This document shows positions 24,768 through 32,785 of a stretch of DNA of 64,000 nucleotides, one piece after another (position 1 is the first letter of the stretch; the number at the start of each line of letters is the position of its first letter). Source of the stretch: Chloroflexota bacterium (GTDB lineage Bacteria; Chloroflexota; Anaerolineae; J036; Brachytrichaceae); contig JANXLU010000011.1 in assembly GCA_025354985.1 (NCBI GenBank), positions 143,918 to 207,917 on the forward strand, in the 5' to 3' direction. A program made the translations under genes and the position numbers. Below the pieces are notes generated by a model, which saw nothing but the letters and a program-made list of their open reading frames with translations, made no database searches and was not told where the DNA came from.

Positions 24768-25760
24768 ATGACCAGCATTCCTGCATCAGTTGTCCGGAGC
24801 CCTTCCGCAAGATTGGGGCGCGCACTGGCTCATGGCGATGTGCCATATCGCCTAATCACGGTTGCTGCGTCCATAGTTCTGATCCTGCTCGTCGTCAGTT
24901 TTGGTCTGATGCTGTGGATCACCTCCGCGCCGACACGCACACAATTCGGCCTGCAGTCATTGATTTCTTCTGATTGGAACCCATCCGGTGAAATATTTGG
25001 GTCACTACCATTTGTAGTTGGAACATTGCTCACCTCGCTGGTTGGTTTGGCAATCGCATTACCGTTCAGCCTGTCTATCGCGATTTTCCTGGTTGAACTG
25101 TGTCCGCCGCGCTTACGGGGACCTGTCGGTACCATGGTTGAGCTGCTTGCAGCAATACCGAGCGTCGTCTATGGTTTGTGGGGGTTGTTTGCGTTCATTC
25201 CCGCCGTTGTAAAACCGCTTGGGGACTTTCTTTTGAAGCTCCTCGGCACCCCGACCAATTTTATTTACCTGCCATTCTTGAGTGGCCCATTTTTTGGCAC
25301 GAGTATTTTTGCATCCGGGGTGATCCTGGCGATTATGGTCGTGCCGAGCATTACCGCAATTACGCGCGATGTGTTGCTGGCAGTTCCCGCCGCGCAGCGC
25401 GAGGCCTCGTTTGCACTTGGCGCCACGCACTCTGAAACTATTTCAAAGGTCATTTTGCCTTACGGTATGTCTGGCATTCTCGGCGCCATCATTTTGGGTC
25501 TGGGTCGTGCGCTGGGCGAAACAATGGCCGTTACTATGACGGTCGGCAACGTTTCCGAGCTGCCCACTTCTTTGCTTAACCCTGGCTACACCATGTCCAG
25601 TGTTATCGCCAATGAGTGGGGTGAAGCGCGCTCATTACTTCATTCAAGCGCACTTCTGGAGATTGGACTGATGTTGTTTGCCACCAGCCTATTGTTAAAC
25701 GTGTTGGCCCGCCTCCTGGTGTGGAGCGTGTCTCGGAAAAATCCTGATCAACGGGGGTAA
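24768..25760 (+). CDS. pstC: Phosphate ABC transporter permease PstC
   Basis: 330 residues, about six membrane segments, first near residues 30-50 (ASIVLILLVVSFGLMLW). It has FGSLPFVVGTLLTSLVGL, the PSVVYGLWGLF segment typical of PstC and the EAA loop REASFALGATHSETISKVILP. It forms the phosphate channel with PstA. The stop is 8 nt before pstA. A 30-residue cytoplasmic N-terminus precedes the first helix. Confidence 0.95.
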   Translation: MTSIPASVVRSPSARLGRALAHGDVPYRLITVAASIVLILLVVSFGLMLWITSAPTRTQFGLQSLISSDWNPSGEIFGSLPFVVGTLLTSLVGLAIALPFSLSIAIFLVELCPPRLRGPVGTMVELLAAIPSVVYGLWGLFAFIPAVVKPLGDFLLKLLGTPTNFIYLPFLSGPFFGTSIFASGVILAIMVVPSITAITRDVLLAVPAAQREASFALGATHSETISKVILPYGMSGILGAIILGLGRALGETMAVTMTVGNVSELPTSLLNPGYTMSSVIANEWGEARSLLHSSALLEIGLMLFATSLLLNVLARLLVWSVSRKNPDQRG

Positions 25761-25767
25761 AAAAACC

Positions 25768-26661
25768 ATGGTTACACAGGCAGTTCGGACCACCTCGCAA
25801 GAACGCGTCAAGCTCAAAAGCACCTCCGCTCAGGGGCGTCGCGCGGCAATAAATTCGATTACCCTCGGATTGACATGGATCGCAACATTTGCGGCGATCA
25901 TTCCACTGGTTTGGGTGATCGGAGATGTTATTTCACGCGGTTTGCCCTATATGTCGGCCGAATTTTTTACCTCCACGTTTAAGCCGTTGACACTTGGCGG
26001 CGGGGGAGTGCTGCACGCAATTGTCGGTAGCGCCGAATTGGTGGGTATTGCGTCGCTCATATCAATTCCGATTGCAATCCTTGCTGCAATTTACGTTTCC
26101 GAGCATCGCAATACGACCTTCGGCTTGGTTATTAGATTCAGTACGGATGTGATGTCGGGTTTGCCTTCCATCGTTGTCGGCCTGTTCGTGTATACATTTT
26201 TGGTGAGCGGGCAGGGCTACTCCGCATTTGCCGGCAGCGTTGCTCTGGCGATCATGATGATTCCTATTGTGCTGCGCACCACGGAAGAAATGCTCATGTT
26301 GGTGCCGCGGGCACTGCGCGAAGGTTCGCTTGGCTTGGGCGCAACGGAATGGAAAACAATGATATTGATTGTTTTGCCTGCGGCCGTCTCCGGCATCATT
26401 ACCGGTATTCTTCTGGCAATAGCTCGCGTTTCGGGAGAAGCAGCGCCGTTGCTGTTGACTGCGCAAGGTAGCAACGTGTTGTCCACTTCACTGTCGCAGC
26501 CAATTGCCGCGCTGCCACTGACTATGTATAAATATGCGATTGATCCATCGCCAATACGCAACGGCCAGGCATGGGCAATTGCACTGGTAATTGTTGTATT
26601 TGTGTTAATTCTAAATTTATCCGCACGTGCGCTAACGCGCAATCGCGTCAAGGGACTGTAG
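25768..26661 (+). CDS. pstA: Phosphate ABC transporter permease PstA
   Basis: 297 residues, six predicted membrane segments. Diagnostic parts are GGVLHAIVGSAELVGIA, MSGLPSIVVGLFVYTF, the EAA loop REGSLGLGATEWKTMILIVLP and the family ending with GQAWAIALVIVVFVLILN. It partners PstC in phosphate uptake. It starts 8 nt after pstC and ends 6 nt before phoB, so the regulator is co-transcribed with the transporter. Confidence 0.95.
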   Translation: MVTQAVRTTSQERVKLKSTSAQGRRAAINSITLGLTWIATFAAIIPLVWVIGDVISRGLPYMSAEFFTSTFKPLTLGGGGVLHAIVGSAELVGIASLISIPIAILAAIYVSEHRNTTFGLVIRFSTDVMSGLPSIVVGLFVYTFLVSGQGYSAFAGSVALAIMMIPIVLRTTEEMLMLVPRALREGSLGLGATEWKTMILIVLPAAVSGIITGILLAIARVSGEAAPLLLTAQGSNVLSTSLSQPIAALPLTMYKYAIDPSPIRNGQAWAIALVIVVFVLILNLSARALTRNRVKGL

Positions 26662-26667
26662 GACGCA

Positions 26668-27336
26668 ATGGCAAAATTGTTGATTGTCGAGGATGAGCCA
26701 ACGCTGCGCAACGTGCTGACCACCAATATGCGCAATGAGGGCTATGAAGTGCATTCGGTAGGCGACGGCTCGGAGGCGCTCGAGCTCGCGCGATCCGAAT
26801 TACCGGATCTGTGCCTCCTTGACGTCATGTTGCCTGGTCTGGATGGTTTGAGTTTGTGTCGCATCCTTAGAAAGGAATCGGACGCAGCGATCATTTTGTT
26901 GACGGCACGTGGCGCTGAAATGGATCGCGTCATCGGTCTTGAGACGGGTGCCGATGACTACGTGATGAAGCCGTTTTCGATGCCCGAGCTCACGGCTCGC
27001 GTGCGCGCGGCGCTTAGGCGCAGCAGCCGACGCCAGTCGGATAAGATTCGGTTTGGGGATATCGAAGTTGATTTGGCCGCACGGATGGTGCACCGCAGCG
27101 GCGAACAATTGAAACTCAGCTATAAGGAATATGAGCTCCTGGCAACCTTGTTACGCAACAAGGGAGTCGTTTTAACGCGCGATTTTTTGCTTGCCCAGGT
27201 TTGGGGATACGACTATGACGGCGACCCGCGGACGTTGGATGTACATGTGCGTTGGCTGCGCGAGAAGATCGAGCAGGATGCGTCGAGCCCATTGATCGTG
27301 CAAACCGTGCGCGGCGTTGGCTATCGGGTCGTATAG
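26668..27336 (+). CDS. phoB: Response regulator, PhoB-type OmpR family
   Basis: 222 residues. Receiver domain 1-~120: acidic pocket EDE near residue 8, phosphoacceptor Asp51 in CLLDVMLPGLDG, Thr in LLTARG and Lys in DDYVMKPF. C-terminal winged-helix DNA-binding domain with LSYKEYELLATLLRNKG, WGYDYDGDPRTLDVHVRWLREKIE and VRGVGYRVV. Placement after pstA marks it as the phosphate regulator. No histidine kinase gene follows, so it is separated from PhoR. An AGGA ribosome-binding site precedes the ATG. It may bind the 11-bp TTAA(C) repeats noted before three nearby genes. Confidence 0.88.
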   Translation: MAKLLIVEDEPTLRNVLTTNMRNEGYEVHSVGDGSEALELARSELPDLCLLDVMLPGLDGLSLCRILRKESDAAIILLTARGAEMDRVIGLETGADDYVMKPFSMPELTARVRAALRRSSRRQSDKIRFGDIEVDLAARMVHRSGEQLKLSYKEYELLATLLRNKGVVLTRDFLLAQVWGYDYDGDPRTLDVHVRWLREKIEQDASSPLIVQTVRGVGYRVV

Positions 27337-27401
27337 CAGCCCGTTCGAGCGTTTACCCAACCTTAAAGACTCCTTCACCTTGTAACTGCAACATCGCTGA
27401 A

Positions 27402-27650
27402 ATGAGTCGACTGGATTTGCAAGCCCAGATTGAGTTGCGGAAGTCGTTGTTGGCGCAAATTGCACATGGTCTGGTTTTTTCTCAGCGGGATGAAGCGCTG
27501 ACCCTGAGAAATCGACGTGAACGGATTCGGGTCGAGCTAGCAGCGCTCACCAGGGAATCTGATGAAATTGGGTTGACCAATATGAGTTTGGCCGCGGCGC
27601 AAACCGGTACGCAACACATTGATTCACATGTCAGCAACAGCACCGAATGA
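27402..27650 (+). CDS. Small coiled-coil protein of unknown function
   Basis: 82 residues from ATG 27402, just after phoB. The sequence is rich in Arg, Glu, Leu and Gln with heptad-like spacing (AQIELRKSLLAQIA, RNRRERIRVELAALTRE), consistent with a short coiled coil; no membrane segment or known motif. It overlaps the start of ppx by 23 nt. Codon composition resembles its neighbours. I do not recognise a family. It may be a real small Pho-operon protein or a chance reading frame. Confidence 0.45.
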   Translation: MSRLDLQAQIELRKSLLAQIAHGLVFSQRDEALTLRNRRERIRVELAALTRESDEIGLTNMSLAAAQTGTQHIDSHVSNSTE

Positions 27651-28572
27651 ACTGGCGATCATAGACATCGGCGGCAACGCCGTTAACCTGGCCCTGTTTA
27701 TGCGCCATCCAGGCTCTACCGAAATTGTCCGAACGTATAGGGCGTCACAGCGGCTTCGGCTAATCGAAGAAATGGATGGCAACGGCTTCTTAAGCCAGGC
27801 CGCCATTTTGAATGCTGAAAACACCATTGTCACCTACTGTTCGTGGTGCGAATCCGCTGGCATATCGATACGTAATGTCGTTTGCGTGGCAACCAGTGCC
27901 GTTCGAGAAGCCAACAATCGCGATGTACTCGTTGATGCAGTTCGATCTCGCTTGGACCTTCAGCTAAAAATTCTGACTGGAGAGGAAGAGGCCGCTCTCG
28001 GTGTCGATGCGGTGCGCCATTCCTTGGCAATGGAAAATGGTATCGTGTTTGACCTTGGTGGCGGCGATCTTCACATTACACGAGTTCTGCGTGGTCGTTC
28101 AACCAACATGACCGGGTTACCGCTGGGGGCACTCCGCCTAAGCCGGCATTTCCCACACCGGTCTGCGTTGAGCCAGGGGCAGCTGGAGGCGCTTTCGGCG
28201 TTTGTGTTGGCAAAGTTTGCACGCCTATCCTGGTTGGCAAAGAGTGCTTCGGGCGCATCTGTCATCGGATTTGGTGGAACCGTTCGAGACTTGGCCGAGT
28301 TCATTGCCACCGATCCTCACAAAAAGCAAAATGTTGATGGCATGGTCGTCAGCGTGGAACAGGTGGACGAAGTGATCAGGCTGCTGTCGTCCTTATCCCT
28401 CGACGAGGTTCGCTTGCTCCCCGGGATGCCGCCTGAACGCGGTGATATGGCGCTAAATGGCGCGATTGTCGTGCGCGAACTGTTGCGCGCGGCGCGTGCC
28501 GATCAGATGCAGATTAATGGCGCCTCCATTCGCGAGGGCCTGGCGCTGCAGCATTTTGCCGCAATTTCGTGA
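27628..28572 (+). CDS. ppx: Ppx/GppA-family phosphatase
   Basis: 314 residues from ATG 27628 (a TTG at 27619 is less likely). ASKHA fold: phosphate-1 IIDIGGNAVNLAL near the start, VATSAVREANN, the catalytic-type LTGEEEAALG and GIVFDLGGGDLHI, then GLPLGALRL and GFGGTVRDLA. It lacks the C-terminal HD extension of E. coli Ppx, as in many short exopolyphosphatases. It should hydrolyse polyphosphate ends or pppGpp. Its place behind pst-phoB fits a role in releasing stored phosphate. Confidence 0.85.
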   Translation: MSATAPNELAIIDIGGNAVNLALFMRHPGSTEIVRTYRASQRLRLIEEMDGNGFLSQAAILNAENTIVTYCSWCESAGISIRNVVCVATSAVREANNRDVLVDAVRSRLDLQLKILTGEEEAALGVDAVRHSLAMENGIVFDLGGGDLHITRVLRGRSTNMTGLPLGALRLSRHFPHRSALSQGQLEALSAFVLAKFARLSWLAKSASGASVIGFGGTVRDLAEFIATDPHKKQNVDGMVVSVEQVDEVIRLLSSLSLDEVRLLPGMPPERGDMALNGAIVVRELLRAARADQMQINGASIREGLALQHFAAIS

Positions 28573-28674
28573 CTTCATGCGCGGCAGCCGATTTGATGCT
28601 GGCAGCGGTTCTGCGTCCGAATTTGAGGACGATTGACAGTGTTAAGAACTCTGCAATCCAATCTTCGTTCCAGC

Positions 28675-28695
28675 TTAACAGTTGCGGCACATAAT
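28675..28695 (+). promoter_or_regulatory. Possible additional Pho-type promoter in the ppx-ybbR gap
   Basis: CTTAAC (TTAAC at 28675-28679) is followed after 10 nt by CATAAT (28690-28695), the same layout as at the phn, glycosyltransferase and pstB promoters. No gene starts at the expected distance; transcription would run into the hairpin at 28732-28760 or on to the YbbR gene. Confidence 0.25.
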
Positions 28696-28731
28696 CCATT
28701 TGTTCTTGGATTTCTCCCTTCTCTTGTAGGA

Positions 28732-28769
28732 GTAAGCAGGTCGGTGGTCGGCCTGCTTACGTACGTTTT
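28732..28769 (+). terminator. Hairpin, possible terminator of the pst-ppx operon
   Basis: GTAAGCAGG (28732-28740) pairs perfectly with CCTGCTTAC (28752-28760) around an 11-nt loop, followed after 5 nt by four T residues. The T tract is short and the loop large, so termination would be partial. The rest of the 223-bp gap after ppx holds no gene. Confidence 0.45.
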
Positions 28770-28782
28770 CAGCACAAGACAT

Positions 28783-28788
28783 TAGAAT
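28783..28788 (+). promoter_or_regulatory. -10 box TAGAAT, leaderless-type
   Basis: TAGAAT ends 7 nt before the ATG of the YbbR gene and there is no ribosome-binding site between them. Confidence 0.5.
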
Positions 28789-28795
28789 ATCGCGT

Positions 28796-30019
28796 ATGTT
28801 GCGGTGGTTGGTGAATAACCTTGGGCTGATTGTGCTCGCGCTCACGATGGCCTTGATTCTTTGGGTCATTTCAGCCATTCAGAGTGATCCAATTGCCGAG
28901 GCACAGATTCAATATCGGGTGCAGGTTCAGGGCGAAGAGCGGTTGAGCGATTTCGTGGTTACATCAAACATTCCAAGCCTGATCGAGACCACCGTTCGTG
29001 CCCCGCGCTCCAAACTGGCCGAGCTACAGGCGACAAGCCCAAAGATCGTAATCGATCTGGTTGATCTTGGGCCCGGCCAGCATGTATTTCGCGTCCAACC
29101 TACGTTGGCGATCGAGCCCGGTTCGATTGTTTCCACGCAGGTGGCAACTGCTACGGTTTCGATCGAACGACTAATGCAGGGTAAAGCTCCAATCAAGCTC
29201 AGCACGTCTGGAGTTCCCGCCGTTGGGTTTCGCGTCGGTGCTACAAAACTTGACGCGGATCAAGCGACAATCATCGCCACCCAGTCAGTATTGTCGCGGG
29301 TGGCCGCAATAAATGCGGTCATCCAGGTGGATGGTCTGCGGGCCTCCATGGATGTCAATGCCCAGCGCCTCGTGCCGGTAGATGCTTCCGGCACTGTTGT
29401 GCGCGATGTAAAGATTACGCCGGACACCGTACAGGCGCGCGTATCGGTTGAGCAACTGAGCAACTATAGGGACCTGCCTGTTGTCGTAAAGTGGCGCGGT
29501 CAGCCGGCGGAAGGCTATTCGGTGGTGGACATTACGGTGGATCCACTAATTGTGACCGTCTTCGGGCAGGCAGACGCGGTTCAAGGAACAAAGGGTTTCA
29601 TCGACACGCTTGACGTCGTGATTGATAACAAACAAGAGGACGTGGACGAACGCGTAGGTGTGAATGTGCCGCCCGGTGTATCGTTGGTAAACGCCACGCA
29701 AACTGTCCGCGTGCGGATGTTGATCCGCCCACAGATTGGCAGCAGAACCGTTAAGCGCAAGCCCACAATTCTTGGGCTGAGCTCAGCCTTGAGTGCAACC
29801 GTTCAACCCGGACAGGTAGATATTGTCCTGAGTGGACCACTGCCCCGATTGACGAAGCTTACCGAAGACGATGTTCGGGCCACGATTGATGTGGTCGGTC
29901 TGGATGAGGGAAGGTATGAGTTAACCCTGCAGTTGGTGGCGCCCGATGCGGTAGTCGCCACCAGCCTGTTGCCAAAGACCGTGCAGGTTGACCTTGTCAG
30001 GCCCAAAAAGAAGCCGTAA
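28796..30019 (+). CDS. YbbR-domain membrane-anchored protein
   Basis: 407 residues. One N-terminal membrane segment (LGLIVLALTMALILWVISA, residues ~9-27) is followed by about four YbbR repeats of ~80 residues, each with a V-x-V-x-G type strand pattern (for example VVDITVDPLIVTVFGQADAV and VQPGQVDIVLSGP). The family member CdaR regulates the c-di-AMP cyclase CdaA in Firmicutes, where the genes are adjacent; no cyclase gene is next to this one. The protein should face the outside of the membrane. It is followed by a kinase-fold gene 43 bp on. Confidence 0.82.
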   Translation: MLRWLVNNLGLIVLALTMALILWVISAIQSDPIAEAQIQYRVQVQGEERLSDFVVTSNIPSLIETTVRAPRSKLAELQATSPKIVIDLVDLGPGQHVFRVQPTLAIEPGSIVSTQVATATVSIERLMQGKAPIKLSTSGVPAVGFRVGATKLDADQATIIATQSVLSRVAAINAVIQVDGLRASMDVNAQRLVPVDASGTVVRDVKITPDTVQARVSVEQLSNYRDLPVVVKWRGQPAEGYSVVDITVDPLIVTVFGQADAVQGTKGFIDTLDVVIDNKQEDVDERVGVNVPPGVSLVNATQTVRVRMLIRPQIGSRTVKRKPTILGLSSALSATVQPGQVDIVLSGPLPRLTKLTEDDVRATIDVVGLDEGRYELTLQLVAPDAVVATSLLPKTVQVDLVRPKKKP

Positions 30020-30062
30020 TGCACGTCCGTATCCGAATTTCGCGGCATTTGGAGTATTGCCG

Positions 30063-30965
30063 ATGAGCACTGGCCAACAGATCCTGCCGCGTGCGGTGAT
30101 AAATGCAGTTGAAGGATATATTGGCAACCCGATTGCAAATATCACCAGTACAAGCGGAGGGTTCTCGCACACGGTCGTTTGTGCCGATGTGGCACCATTT
30201 GGACGGGTTGTAATCAAGGCGGCTTCAGATGACGAAAAGCGTCATGAAATTCGCAGCGAGGGTTCGATGCTTCGCCTCCTGGGTGGCGCAGTACAAGCTC
30301 CCAAGATCCATGCCATGGTTGAAACTGATGTCTGGACCGTTGAGCTGGTGGAATTTCTTCCGGGGATCAACGGGCTCCAGTTTGTGCAGGATGTCACAAC
30401 AGTCAAATCCATGGTTTGCGCGCTTGCTGGTGCACTTGCACGGGTGCATCGGCATTTTGACAATCAAATGCACGGTCTGGATGTTGTCGATGCGCACTTC
30501 AGTCCAACCAGTAGTTTTAGGCGCGTGGCATTGGGTCTTGAGGCTATTCCGCTTCGACCTGACCAACGTATTGCGTTGGAGTTCGCCGCTCGGGCGGTTG
30601 CGTCAAGCACGTATGCGCCGTGCTTGATCCATGGTGATGCCGGTTTGCACAACATACTTTGGTCAAAGGCCGCCGGAATGTGTGGATTGCTTGATTGGGA
30701 ATGGTCCGGGTTGGGTAACCCGCAATTAGATCTCGCCTGGCTTCGCTGGACGCTTGCATGGCGTGCGTTGGACACGCATTGGCCGGACGCGTTCGAAGCC
30801 TACACGTCGGCTGGTGGACGGGCCACACTGCCACACGCTGGCGCCTTGTCCAGTCTGGTATGTGCTCAGATTGCAATGATTTTGGTCAGATCAAAGGCCA
30901 ATCAGGCCGCGACCCACGAATGGCTCAGGAGATTGGATTGGACGCTTGCGCGGGCCCTTGAATAG
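30063..30965 (+). CDS. Aminoglycoside phosphotransferase-fold kinase
   Basis: 300 residues from ATG 30063, with GGAG 9 nt upstream; an earlier in-frame codon at 29988 overlaps the YbbR gene and is not supported. The kinase-like fold has VVIKAAS (ATP-binding Lys), the Brenner motif LIHGDAGLHNIL and the metal motif LLDWEWSGLGNPQLDLAW. Members phosphorylate small molecules such as choline, homoserine, sugars or aminoglycosides. Nothing here picks out a substrate, and antibiotic resistance should not be assumed. Its 3' end overlaps the convergent flavodoxin-like gene by 64 nt. Confidence 0.8.
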   Translation: MSTGQQILPRAVINAVEGYIGNPIANITSTSGGFSHTVVCADVAPFGRVVIKAASDDEKRHEIRSEGSMLRLLGGAVQAPKIHAMVETDVWTVELVEFLPGINGLQFVQDVTTVKSMVCALAGALARVHRHFDNQMHGLDVVDAHFSPTSSFRRVALGLEAIPLRPDQRIALEFAARAVASSTYAPCLIHGDAGLHNILWSKAAGMCGLLDWEWSGLGNPQLDLAWLRWTLAWRALDTHWPDAFEAYTSAGGRATLPHAGALSSLVCAQIAMILVRSKANQAATHEWLRRLDWTLARALE

Positions 30966-31480
30966 TGTGCAAGGGCAGCCATACTCTTCTCAATCCGATG
31001 GATTACCTCCGGTGATATCACACCTGTCGCACGGTTGATGCCCGCATCTCCAACGGCGTGAACAGCCGGTCCGACCTGAACTGCATTCACTTCATAGACC
31101 ATGGTTCGCGCAAGATGGTCGCTGGACAGTGCACTGCGTAATCCTCCCAGCGTCTCAATGATGACAAATGGTTTAAATCGTTCGCGGTCGCTGTCAAGTG
31201 CGTAGTGCAGAAAATTGAGTAGCACGCCACTCATCCCGAAGTTATATACAGGCGATGCAAGGACCCAGCCATGGGCACTGTTAAAGAGGTTGACGGCGCT
31301 TAGGGTTTCCGGATCATTTTCACTGGCAGGATAGGGCGCAACCGCCATTGAAGAGAGATCCACGGTCTGGACCTCACAGCCAATCGACCTCAGAAAATTT
31401 CCCGCGTACTGCGCCGCGATCCGCGAACGCGAAATCGGTGCCAGGCTTGATGAAACGACAACAATACTTGGTTGATTCAT
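30902..31480 (-). CDS. NAD(P)H-dependent FMN reductase-like protein
   Basis: 192 residues, flavodoxin-like fold: phosphate-binding VVVSSSLAPISRSRIAA, then GWVLASPVYNFGMSGVLLNFLHYAL, where SPxYNxGMSGxLLNxLD is the FMN-binding loop of the NADPH-dependent FMN reductase family. The enzyme probably reduces quinones, azo compounds or free flavin. It is the last of four same-strand genes (ATP-grasp, DUF3291-RidA, GNAT, this one). Its end overlaps the convergent kinase-fold gene by 64 nt. Confidence 0.8.
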   Translation of the reverse strand: MNQPSIVVVSSSLAPISRSRIAAQYAGNFLRSIGCEVQTVDLSSMAVAPYPASENDPETLSAVNLFNSAHGWVLASPVYNFGMSGVLLNFLHYALDSDRERFKPFVIIETLGGLRSALSSDHLARTMVYEVNAVQVGPAVHAVGDAGINRATGVISPEVIHRIEKSMAALAHYSRARASVQSNLLSHSWVAA

Positions 31481-31490
31481 GTTTGAGTGG

Positions 31491-31952
31491 TTAATCTGCG
31501 ACCGTGAGTGTCAACGAATAATTCAGAAAGAACGTATTTTTTACGAAACCGAAGCGCTCATATACGCGTTGCGCCACGATATTGTCCACCGCCGTCGAAA
31601 GGTCAATCCGGGCCGACCCAGTTTGCTCGCCAAATTGTTTGACGCGCTCCAGCAATGTGGTGCCCACGCCCAAGCCCCGGGCGCGCGATGCCACGAATAG
31701 ATCGTTCAGAATCCAAATGCGACGCAACCTAACGGAGCTGTATGATGCAAACAGTTGGGCCATTCCACATGGCGCACCGCCTTGCCGGGCAAGGAATATG
31801 GTACTTGTCCCATTCTCGAGGTGGGCGCTCAAGAATGTTCCGCAATCCTCTGGATTGCTTGGCTGGCCATAAAATTGGCGGTATTCGTCAAACAGCGGGA
31901 TGAGGTCCTGCAAATCTCCAAGATCGCATCGTTCAATGCTTAGTTGGTTCAT
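31491..31952 (-). CDS. GNAT-family N-acetyltransferase
   Basis: 153 residues with a GNAT core: WILNDLFVASRARGLGVGTTLLERVKQF (acetyl-CoA-binding R-G-x-G-x-G/T helix) and the C-terminal VAQRVYERFGFVKN. It transfers an acetyl group to an unknown amine. It overlaps the upstream DUF3291-RidA gene by ATGA and ends 10 nt before the flavodoxin-like gene, so it is part of a four-gene operon of small-molecule enzymes. Confidence 0.85.
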   Translation of the reverse strand: MNQLSIERCDLGDLQDLIPLFDEYRQFYGQPSNPEDCGTFLSAHLENGTSTIFLARQGGAPCGMAQLFASYSSVRLRRIWILNDLFVASRARGLGVGTTLLERVKQFGEQTGSARIDLSTAVDNIVAQRVYERFGFVKNTFFLNYSLTLTVAD

Positions 31953-32785
31953 GGCGAATCCGAAATCAGAGCACTCACCTCGATTTCGACAAGGAGTGCC
32001 GGGTCGATTAATCTGCTTACCTCGACCATGGTGGCAACCGGTTTTATGTCCCTAAAGAATTCACCGTGCACGTCACCGATAATGCGCCAGTGCGAAATAT
32101 CGGTGACAAACATTCGCGTGCGCACCACATCTGCGAGTGACGCGCCGGCCTGTATCAGTGCGCGCTCAATCTTCTTCAACACGAATCTCGTCTGTTCTGC
32201 CGGATCATTTGCACCAATCACTGCGCCGCTTACATCTACCGCGGTGGTGCCCGCAACTTCAATAGAATTTCCCAATCGAACGGCCCTGCAATAACCGATC
32301 TGATCTTCAAAAATCGTGCCGCTGCCAACATTCAACCGCGTGTCAGGCGGGCTGAACAATTTTGAAAAAGTGAACGCACGGGGAGTTGGGCCAAAATTTG
32401 CCAATGCCACCAATGCTTGCTTGGATTCTTCCACGGTCGGCTGATGACCGGCCGGAACCCACCAAATCGCAGAATAGTTTTTGGATTTCTCAAACCACTC
32501 TCCCCGCCGTCTTAGATAGGAGGTATGCTGGCTGTGGAATGCGTAGTCTTGCAGCGCGGAGATGCCGGTCCACACGCTGGCGTTGTAAATGGTTCGGTCA
32601 TTCTCAAAGGCGCGCAGAGACGTGGCATTGCCGTTGCCGGCGATAAAGCGCCACACAAATCCAGGCGCTGATTCGGCCAACGCGTTAATGTGATCCAATG
32701 CGTCCATGAAATCCGCCATGCGCGCATCAGAAAGGTCATACTTTGCCGTGGCGATATTTACCTGAGCAAGGTGATATAACGTCAT
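31949..32785 (-). CDS. DUF3291-RidA fusion protein
   Basis: 278 residues in two domains. Residues 1-~140 match DUF3291, a dimeric alpha/beta-barrel monooxygenase-like fold (MTLYHLAQVNIATAKYD, GFVWRF, SVWTGISALQDYAFHSQHTSYL, WWVPAGHQPTVEE). Residues ~148-278 are a RidA/YjgF domain (IGYCRAVRLGNSIEVAGTTA, VVRTRMFVTD, PVATMVEVSRLIDP, VEIEVSAL). The Arg of RidA that binds the imine substrate (PARS) is replaced in PVATMVEV, which puts the domain in the arginine-less Rid groups without proven deaminase activity. It overlaps both neighbours by 4 nt. Confidence 0.82.
   Translation of the reverse strand: MTLYHLAQVNIATAKYDLSDARMADFMDALDHINALAESAPGFVWRFIAGNGNATSLRAFENDRTIYNASVWTGISALQDYAFHSQHTSYLRRRGEWFEKSKNYSAIWWVPAGHQPTVEESKQALVALANFGPTPRAFTFSKLFSPPDTRLNVGSGTIFEDQIGYCRAVRLGNSIEVAGTTAVDVSGAVIGANDPAEQTRFVLKKIERALIQAGASLADVVRTRMFVTDISHWRIIGDVHGEFFRDIKPVATMVEVSRLIDPALLVEIEVSALISDSP

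Noticed and set aside
27361..27386. CCTT repeats 11 bp apart after phoB as a Pho box
   Set aside because: They lack the TTAAC core and a -10 at the right spacing.
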